From the NCBI RefSeq assembly GCF_002775205.1, contig NC_036451.1:21624351-21688350 (forward strand): 64,000 nt of DNA. Direction: 5' to 3'. The stretch comes from Xiphophorus maculatus (lineage: Eukaryota; Chordata; Actinopteri; Cyprinodontiformes; Poeciliidae). The position numbers were made by a program, and so were the translations under genes. The notes under the pieces are model-generated. The model saw nothing but the letters and a program-made list of their open reading frames with translations, was not told the origin of the DNA and made no database searches. Positions 24,148 to 35,306 of the stretch are shown here, piece after piece (the first letter of the stretch is position 1; each line of letters opens with the position of its first letter).

Positions 24148-27100
24148 TCACTTACGATATCGAAGGATTACTGGAACTGGAAAACAGAAGAGAGGCGTAA
24201 CATTAAAGGACATAACTACGTGTTTGTAGATTTCAACTCTGCCGAAGTTTATAAGACATTCAAATGCTCACTGATGATGATCAGCAGAAGAGCGACGACT
24301 ACCAGTGCAATAATCATCTTCATCTGTTGGGGAAATAAAACATTTGTCTCAAAACAAAACGTGGACAAAAGCCAACAGACATAGAGCCTTGCAGAAGTCT
24401 TCAGATTATTAAGGCCAACGCAGAGCGTTATATAATAACTGGAAAGTGATGCATGGTTTACAGTTTTGACCCTTTATTCAATACTTTTAGAGACGCAAAA
24501 TCACTCATGATGCTGCCGCCGCCATGGCCCACCATAGTGAGTTCAGTGTTAGTTTTTCACCACACAGTTGTAAGAGGAGGCGCAACCCTCCTCTTACAAC
24601 CCTCCTTCCTTTCTGGCTTTATTTAACACACACACACAAAAATCGGTATCAGCAGGTCAGGTTTTTTTCGAGATCAGTGATCAGCCAGAAAACTGCAATT
24701 GGTGCTTGTAGTCCAGAGAAAGTTCCTTTTTGATGGGGCTAGTGCACATTCTTCCACATGCTTGCTGGGTACACTACATGACTTGGGTTAAAATCAGGGA
24801 CATTTTTTTAAATGCTTGTATGCAGATAGTCTGAAAACAAGACAGATACCCCACCTTCATGTCTCTCCACCACATCCTCCTGTGCAGCTGTTTGGCTCGG
24901 CTGCTGAACGCAGACGCATGGTCCGACAAGCTCTCTGCACCACGATGCGAGCGCAGCGCAGAGCCAGGGAGCACGCAATGAGAGACGACAGAACAAAAAG
25001 GACAAGTCAGTCACCGAAAAAACAAACAGGTTTCACTTAAGGCGTTAGATACACCGGCTTTACTGCCCTGGGTAGATGCGACAACTCTTTTGGCACGGGC
25101 TCATACATTTCCAAAATAGCAACATTTCCTCCAGCTTCCTTGTCGTAACATCTCCCCGCCGCCAGCTCGCCCCCGCGCTGCGGTCTGTTTCTGCGATATC
25201 GTTGTTAACGTGGTGTCTCTGAATGTTAACAGGAAGTGTCCGGCTCCCTAGCGTGCGGCGCTGCTCACCCTCTCTCTCTTTTTGCGTCTGCTGTTTCCAT
25301 CTCCGTGTGCCTGTTTACGATCCGTCCCTACTACAAAGCGGCGCGCCCACACAGGGGCTTCTGGGAAGACGCTCGTTAATCCCGAGGAATTTGACGAGGG
25401 GTCACCTGCCCGCGCGAGGTGTCAGCCGGAGCGCCGCGTCGTTCACGCGTTAAGGATGAGACGCGCGGTCGAGACGGGCCATAAGTCACAAACGCGTCGC
25501 ATAAACAAGCAGACAAGAATGTCCTCCAGATGTGCATCGTTGTTGTGGCAGGCGGGTCAACATGACAGAGCGGAGCGCCTGTGTAGCATCTGTGTGTGTG
25601 AGTGTGTTGACGATGCACGAGACAGGAAACACAAACACGTGGATTTCAGCATCGTGTCTTCATCAGCGAGGTGAAACAGCGGCGGTCTCTTTGTTTGGAG
25701 CCTGGCTAGCGCGTAAATGTTACGTAACGGAGGGAAGACAACACAGAGCTAGAGTCGTTAAGAGTTTTCAGATGGACAGCTGGGAAATCGCTCAGAACCT
25801 GAACATAAAGCGAACAGCGAATATTTACACAGAGACATCTACTCACTACAAGGGAAGTGTCTTTAATCAACCATGGAAAATGGTTTTGCTGTTTAATCTA
25901 GCTGTAATGTATAATCAATTGTTTTCTATTCGAGACTACATGAAAATATTTACAGGGGCTCCTTCACAATCTGATTAAGTCACTCAATCAGAAAGGAACA
26001 ACTATTTGAAAGAAATCCCATTCACTTCATAACACACACCTGTTCTGCTGCTCATTTACAAGTTCAATATGATGTGTAAAGCTGCAGAGTATTTAGGTAG
26101 AAAGCTGAAAAGACGCATCTATTTTAGTTCTGATGCTCTTGATCATCTCATACCGCTTCACCGTTTGTCTTCGCTTCACTGAAGATAAACAGTGATTCGG
26201 ACTTTTCCCTCGCAACCCTGTGCTGCGGTGTGCCTTGGGTTAGTAGTTGGACCTGTTTCTTTCTTTTCTCTCTGTGCCTCTCGTGTTTTTTACCACTTCT
26301 ACGCTGATGACACACAGATTGACCCTTCCCTAAAGCCAGATGATCTCCCAACTCTCAAGAGCTCCACACTCATGCTTAGCAGATATTAGCAAATTTAGTC
26401 CTGAGGACCACTAAACTATCATTAATGGTCATAAAATAATGTTTTCTGTTATTGTTGGACCGGATTCTAGTGCAGACACCTCACAAATGCATCACACTTT
26501 ACCTTGTGACGACTTGAATTGCCTCCAACTGAATGGACCTGTTCTGACTTTCTGTACAAACAGTTTTTTTTAAGTGGATTCTCACTCAAGAATACTTATT
26601 GGAAAAAATTTTTACAAAAACATATTTGTTGGTGTATTTCAGCCAATAATCAGTCTATTTATATAGGAAAATGAGGACATGCAGATATGGCTACATGGAT
26701 CTAGTTAAACTAAAGCAAAGGATCAGAAAATACAAAAAAAAAAAGAAAACTTGAGAGAAATTGTACTCAAATGTTTTGTCACTCAGAAATACTGTCTCAG
26801 TGTTCTTATATCTTTTTGTCATATGTTCTTACTGTATACTGAAGTCCTATAATAGTTTTTTGAGAACTTTAAAAGGTTTTCATTAAAAATCATTTCTGTC
26901 AATATTTACAGATTTGGTTTTTCTTTTTTCTTTTGGTGGTGTGGCCACAAGTTCTTAATATGATGAAGATGTGAAGAGTTTCCTGGCCTCACCCCAAAAG
27001 CGTCCATGTTGTGATCTCCGTACCATTTATGACTTTTTTGCTTCGTTACATGCTGTTCCCTTACGCATAAAAACAAACGTCCTCCATCGTCAGATTTTGA

Positions 27101-30100
27101 CTGGATGTGTGAGCGAGCCGGTTCCCGTTGAATGGGAGGCGCTCCCACTCTCATTAAATCCATCACGACACCGAATAGTGTCATGATCATTCACCTCTTC
27201 GTCTGCAGACAGTTTCTAATTTTCCACATTTCCTGAACAGATGCTGCCCTTCCCCCGTCCCACAGAAAATTGATTTTACCCCCATCCAATCAAATCCTGG
27301 TTCTTTCTACAGAATCTCAGTCTTTCTTGGACAAAAAATGGTTTCTTTATGCCCGGACGTCGTTTAAAAGTGCCAATCCTGAGCAAGCTCCGCAGTGATA
27401 ATGATAATCTGCAACCAGATAATGCAGTTGGATGCTCTTAAGGGAAAAAAGCAAAGAGTAGATTTGTAGTAATCATAGTTGAGAAAAGAATGATTTCAAG
27501 GAGAACTTCCTTTGTTCAAGCATTCAATCTGCTCTTCTGCACTCACTAGAGAATTTGCTCATAGATAAATAGACTTACGAGTTATTAGATCTAAACCTTA
27601 ACATTAATAAATTATTGGTAATGATGTTTAGGTTTAGATCTGGACAGCGTACTGTCTAATTTTAACTGCGGCACCTATTTAACTCTCTATGTCCGAGGCA
27701 TTGTTTTGTTCATTCTGCACAGAGAAGTCAAGGTGGTCCCAAGGACAAAACGGGACTCGGCCCAGCATGACGAATCCTAAGTCAGACGGATAATGCTCTA
27801 AAATCCGGCATCTTTTGCAGTAGCTGTAACTTCAACTACTGCCTGGTAATTTGAGGATTTTTTTCCCTTTAGAAACGAATAACCCTAATTATATTAATTG
27901 TGTTTTTCTCTTAAATTGGAAGCACATTGCGGAGAGTCTCAGTCCCACTCGAGTGTTTCCTTGACGCCGTTGCACGCCCCCAGGGCCCGAGAGCTCTGAT
28001 TGCAAAGTAAATGTTAGTAAAAACAACACTGATGCTCTCTCTGTGGAGTCGGTTCGAGTGGATGAAAAGCACAAACGTCCCGTGCACGCGCAAAACCCAG
28101 AAGAAGTGTGACAGAAGGTGTGACATTGCGACTCACCGGACTTGTCCTGCAGGTCATCGAGGCGTTCGCCCCTCTCTATCACCTTGGAGATGTTCTCCTG
28201 CATCACGTCGATCACCTCGTCAACCTGGGACTGCACACTGAGGACACAAATTAAAGCAGGGCACATACGGAATAATTTTTAATTTTCTTTTTAAAGTATA
28301 TTTGTTGCAAAAATCTAGAGTTATTGCCTTGTTGAAAAAGAAGCACAAGCTCTTCTGCTTACCCCTGATCTACCGTATTAACATTTTGAGGATTCAAAAT
28401 AAAATTAAACTGAAATAACTTTCTTTTTATGTGATGTCATGCAAAAGCAGATGCATAAAAGACTCCAGTCAGGAATTGGACGGAGGCGGGAGGGGTGGCA
28501 TAAGAAAACAGGCCGCCGTCGCAAACACCTGAGGAATCTAACGGCCCGGGTTCAGACGAGCGGACGCATTGAAAGCCTGAACTTCTTACACAGGACATTC
28601 CTGCCCTCAGTAATGACGGCGTCTAATTTCACGTGGGCACGACTGTGACAGACTGCAAGGTATGGAGCGAGCGTGAAGAAACGGCTTTGCGTGCCAGACG
28701 GTCTCAACAATGACCTCCTCTGTTCTCCGGCTGTCTGCGAGGCGCTGGCAAAGATCGAAGCAGAGCCTGCGCGATAAATTCTCTTGCACAACAACCAGCC
28801 ACTTCTGGTAAACACGTCGGAGCCGCGGTTACATAACGGCAGCTTCAAAAAGTGTGGGGCCTCTGCCCCGGCCCCCGGTGTTTTACGGGGTTCGTACACT
28901 TTTCCCACAGTAAAATCCAAGCGTTTTCAAGTGCTTTCAAGGCAGCTTTTCAAACTTTTCCAGCACCACCAGCGTCTGGAGATAATATCAGTACAAATGA
29001 ACTAAAGAATAAAAAAAGATAGTTTCAATTCACTGTTATATGGCTTCATTTAATACTGTTATTAATAACATCTTGTGACAGTATTCCACATTCTACAGCC
29101 GAGACAAGATTTGAAATGTGTCTCTTTTACACACGTGACTGGGTCCAAGAAAACTACAACAAAAAAAAATCTATAAAGAAATGTTCTTGCTACATTTTTT
29201 GACATTTTTCAAATAGAAATAATTTTGGCAATTCCAACTGGCCTAAAACAAGAGATGTTTGGTGTGATTTAACTTCACACACTGAGAAAAAAAAATGTAT
29301 GTGTCCTTTTATTATCCTTCAAATACAGTACTTGTTTTCAGCCGTTAACAACAAGCATTATCAAGCACTTTCAAGGACTTTGTAGAGAAACCAAGCACTT
29401 CCCAAATCTTGATGACACCTAATTGAAATCTAATCGTTTTCAAGGATTTCAAAAACACATGCATATCCTGTTTTTAGCTGCGATGAGGAATCCGTACTTA
29501 CTTTTTCATTTTGTCATTCTGAGGTCCAAATCTGGGTCCGGTTGGACCTCTCCTGGGAAAAAAAAATATATTATGGAAGTTAAAGTTACCAGGTAATGTT
29601 TGAGTTGGGTCACTCAGGAAATCTAAACTGCGTTCTAAGATTAAGAACTGAGGTGCACAAGAACTTAGCTATTGTGGATTTAGCTAATCCACAATAGCTA
29701 AATCCATTGTGGATTTAGCTATTGTTAGGGATTTAGCTAACCCTAACCCTAACCCGAACTGGTAGATGGCTACAAAAAAAACCCCAACAACAACAACAAC
29801 AAAAAACCATATATTCCAACACAAACTCACAGAAAAAAGTCTTCCTCTTCATCAGAGTCTTCCTCCAGCAGATTCCTCTGTCGAAAAAAGAAAATATTGC
29901 GGCTCAGACAAAGATAAGATCAAGATGAGGCATCCTTGGAGTTGAGAACACTGATAAAAGAAATGGCATTTTTTCCCCCCTCCAAAACACTATTTCAATG
30001 TTTATTTTTCTTTTCTTATTAACATGAATAAATTCAGTTTAGAGTTTAATAGATTAACACCTGTTTATGGGGATTATTTTGTTTCGGGACACTACCGCGC

Positions 30101-31934
30101 ACGCAGCATCTCGTCTGTTTGGTGGATGACAGGGTGTGGTTCATCCGAGGCGCCTAGTGGGTGATGCTGCTGATGCAGAAATAGAAACATTTCCCTACAA
30201 TACGGCCGAAATAAGCGATCGATAGGAGCCTTTTTCCTTTTGCTCTCTGACGGCAACGCCAATAGTGAGATCAATCTGTGATGACTGGATGTCGTCTGTG
30301 CAGCTGTGCGTGCCAAAGCTCGATCCCCTGAACGTCGTCCAACTCCGAGCAAAAATAATCAATACGCTGGGAAGTCAAAGTCAAAGTAAGAACAATACAA
30401 CAATTATGAGATCTTAAAGTTGATTATTTTTCTAAGGCACAATCTTGGCCCGAAACCTCTGATTGCTTTAATCTGGGCACACAGTGCTTTTGTGTAAAAT
30501 CCTATTCAGTGGGGAAAAAAAAAACCCAAAAAGCTGCATTAACCCTCTATGGCAGGGGTGGGCACTCCTGGTCCTCGAGGGCCGGTGTCCTGCAACTTTT
30601 AGATGCATCTCTACTTCAACACACCTGAGTCAAATAATGAGGTCGTTAACAGGACTCTGGAGAACTTGACTGCACTTAGGAGGAGATTCAGCTGTTGGAT
30701 TCAGGTGTGTTGGACCAGGGAGACATCTAAGAGTTGCAGGACACCGGCCCTCGAGGACCGGGAGTGCCCACCCCTGCTCTATGGCATGGCGTTGCCCTCA
30801 GGCAACAAACCACATAGCTGTACCTCACATTGCTCCTTTATTTTATTTTTTGGGGGGCATGATTTTTGACATATTTTTGTCCAAAAAATAGTTCTTTTAT
30901 GAATATAGTTTTTGTTTGATTTGTATTTCATTTCTCATAATCAGTGTAGACAATCTTGGTGTTCTAGACCAATGTTACCCTGAGGCAACAAACCCAAATC
31001 TGGTTCCAGGAGGTGTCAGAGTCCGATTTTATGATTGACATGTAATTAGGGACCACCAAGCTCCCAAAGAATGCAGGAAAATATTTCTTCCCCACAAAAA
31101 TAAAAAGTCATGCCATAGAGGGTTAAATACTCATAGGAGCGGACGGATGAAGAAATACAAAACTCAGCTCTGCTTAGACGGAGTTTCTTTTGTGAGTAGT
31201 TTAACTAATAACATTCCAGTTATAGAAGCTGCAGCCATTACCATCGTCTTCCGAGCACTTCAACGCTACAAAGAGCAGAGAGAGACGAGGAAGGACCCGC
31301 ATACCTTATCAGACACCCAATACACGTTCTACACACACTTCATTTCCTTTGCAGGTCATCTGCAAGAAATCTGAAAAGATGGCGGCCACGTGAACATAAG
31401 GCTCTTCGTGAGTGCGAGGGCTAACGCTCTCCTTCTGCGCGACCTCCCTCCCGGTACCGGAGATGCGAGGAGAACTGGTAGTAATTATCAGAAGCAGAAA
31501 ACTAGAAGGAGAGGAGAATGTTACACAATCGTCCCACCCCTGAGGCCCCCCCCACAGTAATCGTGGCTTTGATCCGAGTTAAAAACAACACAAAAGAAGA
31601 AGGGATGGGTGAGGAAGAGGAGGTGGGACAGGATGGGCAGCCTGATGAGGAGCAGATATTTGGCCGCGAGACTTTCTGGAGACTCCACCGTGTCGCCAAT
31701 ATTTTTATTGTTTGTTTGCTGTTTAATCTAAACCGTGATTTCTATTTATTCCATCTCCCTCTTCCATCATCATGTATGTTTGCTTCTGTCGCTCCTTGTT
31801 TACTCGAGCCCTCCTGACAAACCAGAACCCCAAAACGCGTGATTTTTTCCACCGCGTCTGGACCTCACCCTCTCGCTGCGGACGGATCCGGTGACCTCGT
31901 CGTCGTTGAGGTGTCGCTTAAACTTGGGGGGCAT
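24148..31934 (-). CDS. vamp4: vamp4, vesicle-associated membrane protein 4 (seven coding exons, 141 aa)
   Basis: VAMP4 is an R-SNARE of the trans-Golgi network and endosomes, anchored by a C-terminal membrane segment. Exons on the minus strand: 31970-31869 (ATG 31934-31932), 29877-29831, 29552-29502, 28237-28137, 24934-24855, 24323-24272, 24176-24148 (TGA). The coding length is 426 nt, 141 aa, exactly the human length. The N-terminal [17 protein letters not shown] matches human. [16 protein letters not shown] carries the dileucine plus acidic cluster that targets the protein to the TGN. The SNARE motif spans ~56-115 with the zero-layer Arg77 (KVIERGERL). MWWRDMK precedes a hydrophobic anchor at ~118-137, and the tail is RYRK. 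The final exon has two in-frame acceptors 6 nt apart; the upper one keeps the human length. Upstream noncoding exon(s) are expected because a 3' splice site (CCTACAG) lies 36 nt before the ATG. Confidence 0.95.
24370..24560 (-). mobile_element. Tc1-like fossil fragment in vamp4 intron
   Basis: Phrases 'agtgatgcatggttt', 'catgatgctgccgccgccatg' and 'gtgttagtttttcaccacaca' match the antisense Tc1 copies elsewhere in the window. Short and decayed. Confidence 0.5.
24567..24600. repeat. Perfect 14-bp inverted repeat, 6-nt loop
   Basis: GTTGTAAGAGGAGG (24567-24580) and its exact complement (24587-24600) flank CGCAAC. It abuts the end of the Tc1 fragment in a vamp4 intron and could form a hairpin. 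Confidence 0.85.
25140..25760. promoter_or_regulatory. CpG-rich island inside vamp4 intron
   Basis: Local composition shifts sharply: I count about 14 CpGs in 25141-25260 alone, and density stays high (GCGGCGCGCC, CCCGCGCGAGG, GACGCGCGG) to ~25500, fading by 25760. Flanks are AT-rich and CpG-poor. The island lies between coding exons 28237-28137 and 24934-24855, far from the vamp4 start. Frames of 130 and 148 codons cross it but resemble no protein I know. It could be an internal promoter, an unmethylated regulatory island or an unrecognised first exon. Confidence 0.45.
26205..26380 (+). mobile_element. LINE (L2/Rex-like) reverse-transcriptase fragment
   Basis: The plus strand reads as a decayed GVPQGSVLGPVLF-like segment followed by a clear FYADDTQI (around 26295-26325) and SLKPDD. 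The YADD box with DTQ after it is typical of L2/Rex-group LINEs. It is only a 5'-truncated fragment and lies in a vamp4 intron, antisense to the gene. Confidence 0.6.
28868..29480. repeat. Interspersed repeat with 'caagcactttcaagg' phrases
   Basis: It starts near 'ggggttcgtacacttttcc', carries repeated 'tttcaagcactttcaaggac' phrases at both ends and an AT-rich middle, and ends near 'atgcatatcctg'. This style is common in teleosts and is probably a nonautonomous DNA transposon. Superfamily and exact ends are not established. It lies in a vamp4 intron. Confidence 0.4.
29665..29755. repeat. Cluster of alternating inverted copies plus short telomere-like run
   Basis: TTAGCTATTGTGGATT (29665-29680) is exactly mirrored at 29686-29701 across a 5-nt loop. 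A third copy in the first orientation follows (29706-29724). The run then turns into GTTAGGG..CCCTAAC and about three CCCTAA units (29738-29755). The alternation of orientation suggests repeated strand switching in one spot. Confidence 0.7.
30543..31122. mobile_element. piggyBac-like MITE (TTAA target), interrupted by a hAT MITE
   Basis: The left end is TTAA (30539-30542) followed by CCCTCTATGG then, past the hAT insertion, CATG. The right end is CATGCCATAGAGGG (31109-31122) followed by TTAA (31123-31126). Removing the insertion gives 14-bp perfect terminal inverted repeats CCCTCTATGGCATG and a ~348-bp element with no coding capacity. TTAA duplication plus a CCC start is the piggyBac signature. 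An internal phrase (ccctcaggcaacaaacc / ccctgaggcaacaaaccc) occurs twice. Confidence 0.7.
30553..30776. mobile_element. hAT MITE, 224 bp, with perfect 8-bp target duplication
   Basis: The element begins CAGGGGTGGGCACTCC and ends with the near-exact complement; terminal inverted repeats run ~44 bp with one mismatch (GTCCTCGAGGGCCGGTGTCC within). It is flanked by CTCTATGG at 30545-30552 and again at 30777-30784, a perfect 8-bp duplication as hAT elements make. There is no ORF of note. It is the best preserved element in the window and inserted 10 bp inside the end of the piggyBac-like MITE. Confidence 0.9.
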
Positions 31935-32476
31935 GTTGTCTTCGGGCTGCTCCTCCCGTTCTGGCTCCCTCTGTAGGACAGGAGGAGAAGATCACCGGTT
32001 TGAACAGAAAAGAGGGAGAGGACGGTTTTGATGTTTTCCATCCTCCAACAAGAGAAAACGAGTTAGCTGCCAACGTTGCCAATTGATCCATCTAAAATAT
32101 AAAGATTGACTTATGAAGTCAATTATTCAAAGGGGCATCTCAAAAAATTAGATTATTTAAAAAAAAAGGCAGAACCAGGATATCCTGAACACCTCTCTGA
32201 GAGGTTTTTCTTTTATATATGCTAAAAGCTTTTCAATAAAATGTATTCCAAAACGTGATATTTCAGTATTAAATTATTTTTTCTTTGTCTTATGTCATAT
32301 TATGGCTTAATTATCAAATTAAACAAAAACAAAGCCTTCCCATAGGACTGGACAATAAATCAATAACAATATGCATAATGATAGATACTTGATCAACATC
32401 AATAGATAACCCGGCATAGGAATGACTTTAGCTGGCAACCTCTCACGGCCAACTCCGAAAGGTGAGTGGCATCAAC

Positions 32477-32512
32477 CAACTAACTAACTAACTCGCTCAC
32501 TCACTCACTCTT
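32477..32512. repeat. AACT/CACT tetranucleotide microsatellite
   Basis: About four units of (AACT) pass into about four units of (CACT), in the DNA upstream of the vamp4 start exon. Confidence 0.8.
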
Positions 32513-33133
32513 TGGTTACCTAGCAACAGCCTGTTGAGCACCTGGCGCAGCAGCAGTTTCAGGTTTTGCCACCGCACCTCATAGCTGCTTAAAAATAAAA
32601 AAAACAACAAACAGGAAAGGTCGTGGCACCAGTTTGATAGTATGTCCAATGTTAAAAACAAAAAACTAATCAATATTAAACGCTTATGTTTTTGTTTCGT
32701 TTTTCAGCCATATCATCCAGCCTAACCTTTCAAGTAATGAGTCACTATATTATGTATTACATAAGTTTAGTATATCAACTGAAATATGTTATCTTTTCGC
32801 TGATATTCTCAGAATTTGTATGAATTTGTACAGCTTTTAAATTATTTTTAATTTTTACATTTCTGACAGATTTAAAACTAAGATTGACTGGTTATTAAAA
32901 AAAAGGAAATGTCATCACTGCTCTGGATGCCAAAAACAAATTTCTACGAAGCGGATCTGGGAAACACGCTGTCCTTCCAAAAACACATCCTTGAATCTTA
33001 GTTTGGGTGCTATGTCTTCCAAAGAGGGAGGGAGGGAGAACACACAAACACAACTCCATAAAATCCCTCTGTGACACTGAGCTAAAAAACATGTGACCCA
33101 AGAACAACGAGCAATCATCCGAGGGGCGGGGAA

Positions 33134-33138
<5 letters not shown>

Positions 33139-33170
<32 letters not shown>

Positions 33171-33178
33171 TACACACA
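33139..33178. repeat. CA dinucleotide microsatellite
   Basis: An uninterrupted CA run of 29 bp (33139-33167) is followed by a short imperfect tail. Confidence 0.95.
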
Positions 33179-34266
33179 CCACCCCATTTCTCACTGCGAC
33201 AGTAAGACTTGTACCATTGATTCCGGTTAAGTCTGATACTTTCTTAACGTCCGCTTCTGGCGTTGCGTTTGGAAAAAAACAGCCTTTCCCCAGCCAAGAG
33301 AGCAGAGGGGAGGAGAAGCAGGGGACAGATCTGAAGAAAGTGAAGAAACACAGAGAGAAACAGGAGACTGCAGACTGAGCTAACGGAACGATTTACAGAG
33401 ACAAATGCACCAATTCAACTAAATTCTTTCAAAGCTGCTACCAATGAAAAACACTGCAGAATTCACATCAAAGCACACAGATTTTTTAGCTAAACTTTGA
33501 CAAGAATTGCTTAATAATTAGGCTTGTAAAGTAGTAATAATTATGAGCGGGCTTATAGATAATAGTCTTAATTAAATGGAAAAAGAGAACAGAGTTTCTA
33601 CACATCTTTCATTTCAAAATTACATTTTTTTTTACCTTTATTTCCCAGTTCTGGACATTTCATTTGAAGTCATTAACACTCATGCAACAGACAGATTATT
33701 TTCTCTGTATGATCCATAAAATACAAAATAACTTGGTGGAGGGGTTGACGTTTGAGCAGTGTAGTGAAGATCTGTTTCACAACTCTGAACAAAATTACGT
33801 CACTTCAAAATCACTGAGGCTCAGATTTCTCAAATCAGGACAGATTTGGAACTTTGAAATTATTATTTTTTGAAATGGAACTCTCTTGAATTAATTAACA
33901 ATCATTTTAAAAATAGCTCTTCCATTGCCTTTTTATTTTTCAAATGAGTGTGTGTTAACGTGAGGCCTCTTGGCCAGAAGCTTAAAATCCCCAAAAAGGA
34001 TGACTAAAATATTAAAGCCAGTGCCTTCATCTGGCAATTGAAAGATAAAGAGCATCAAATATATATATATATGGAAACTGAGATTTGTATCTAAAACAAA
34101 TTAAGTGAGAACATTGGGAAGAATGCATTTTCTAAAAGTGCTGTCAGCCTGCTGCACTTTCCCCTGAATTATTATTCAGCTTCATCAATGTAATTTCCCT
34201 TGAGAATTAATGAAGTATTTCTGACTCAAAGTTGAACTGAATAAGTATTTATGGAAACATTTAGAC

Positions 34267-34442
34267 GAGGGGTTCCCATCTCCAGTCCTCAAAAGCCAAC
34301 GCACTGCTTCAACAAGACTGAATAAATGGATGAATTCCCTGCGACGCATGCTGCCAAGCTCTGCACAGGCCTGACTTCCCTGCTGAACCAGGAAAGCATA
34401 AAAACATGCAGGACTCTTGAGAACTGGAGTTGGACACTCTTG
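34267..34442. mobile_element. Degraded hAT MITE, ~176 bp
   Basis: The left end is GAGGGGTTCCCATCTCCAGT and the right end complements CAAGAGTGTCCAACTCCAGT, degenerate versions of a common fish hAT terminus. Flanking octamers ATTTAGAC and GTTTGGAT differ only by three transitions, as an old target duplication would. Confidence 0.55.
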
Positions 34443-34699
34443 GTTTGGATGCATGTGTGTGTTAACGGGCAGCCTCCTTCACATGTAACTGTGTAGATGT
34501 TGATATCTAAAGTGCATTAAAGTGAAACGAATAAACTCAGTAATTCCTCACACGGTGTACATGAACACAAAGCACTTGCAAGATGCATGGAAATGCTAGT
34601 CTCTGCTATCATTTTTTAAATAAATGTCGTAATAGAAAGACATTGTCTTCTGTTTGAGTTCATTCTCAGTTAATATTTTTGAGTAATATTGATTAGCAA

Positions 34700-35035
34700 T
34701 GCTCACATATGGGCATTAAGATCAAAGTTAGTCATTTTCAACATACTGGTAGCTGTTCAATAAGTACACCTGGGCCGATGTTAATGACCACTGTTTATTT
34801 CCATCTTGTTGACATTTGTGTATATGTTTCTAGATGGGCGGACATTTGGTCATGTCACAGTGATAGTGATGCAGTAAAGGACTGTGGGATGTTTAACTGA
34901 AGTAAAGACGTAATGTCAGCAGTGTGGTCATTTTTCATGGTGGAAAAAAAGAGTACAGAAACATTGGTAAATATCAAATATCAGCCATGATGTCGATATT
35001 GGCCTAAATGTTCGTATAGGTGCATCACTAGTATT
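34700..35035. repeat. Interspersed repeat ending 'ggtgcatcactag'
   Basis: The stretch 34965-35030 ('atcaaatatcagccatgatgtcgatattggcc..ggtgcatcactag') is a phrase seen as the terminus of an abundant teleost repeat, probably a DNA transposon. The left boundary is uncertain. Confidence 0.4.
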
Positions 35036-35270
35036 GACAAAGACATAAATAATAAAAGCTCAATTTGATTTATTCTTAGCTTTTATACAACAATGTATTT
35101 ATTGCTTTAATAGTTAAATCAGTGTATTGAAAATACACTTTCAAATTTACAATATTCCTAAAAAATATATATATAAATAAATTCCTACAAACATTTTCCA
35201 TTCTTGTAGGAACATGTGAAAGAGCCGAGCTACTCAATATCATGGAAACATCACATTCTGATGTGAATGT

Positions 35271-35306
35271 GAACAATATTGTTTACTCTTGTAAACAATA
35301 TTGTTC
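35271..35306. repeat. Perfect 16-bp inverted repeat, 4-nt loop
   Basis: GAACAATATTGTTTAC (35271-35286) is exactly mirrored at 35291-35306 across TCTT. A 6-bp TCACAT/ATGTGA hairpin lies just before it. It is in noncoding DNA between vamp4 and rangrf. Confidence 0.9.

Noticed and set aside
25282-25978. Frames of 130 and 148 codons in the CpG-rich vamp4 intron segment
   Set aside because: Composition is explained by scarcity of stops in CpG-rich DNA; no homology, Kozak context or splice logic. Kept only as a CpG-island finding.
29738-29755. Interstitial telomere / chromosome fusion point
   Set aside because: Only three CCCTAA units, embedded in local inversions, and gene order is uninterrupted around it; too short for a fusion claim.
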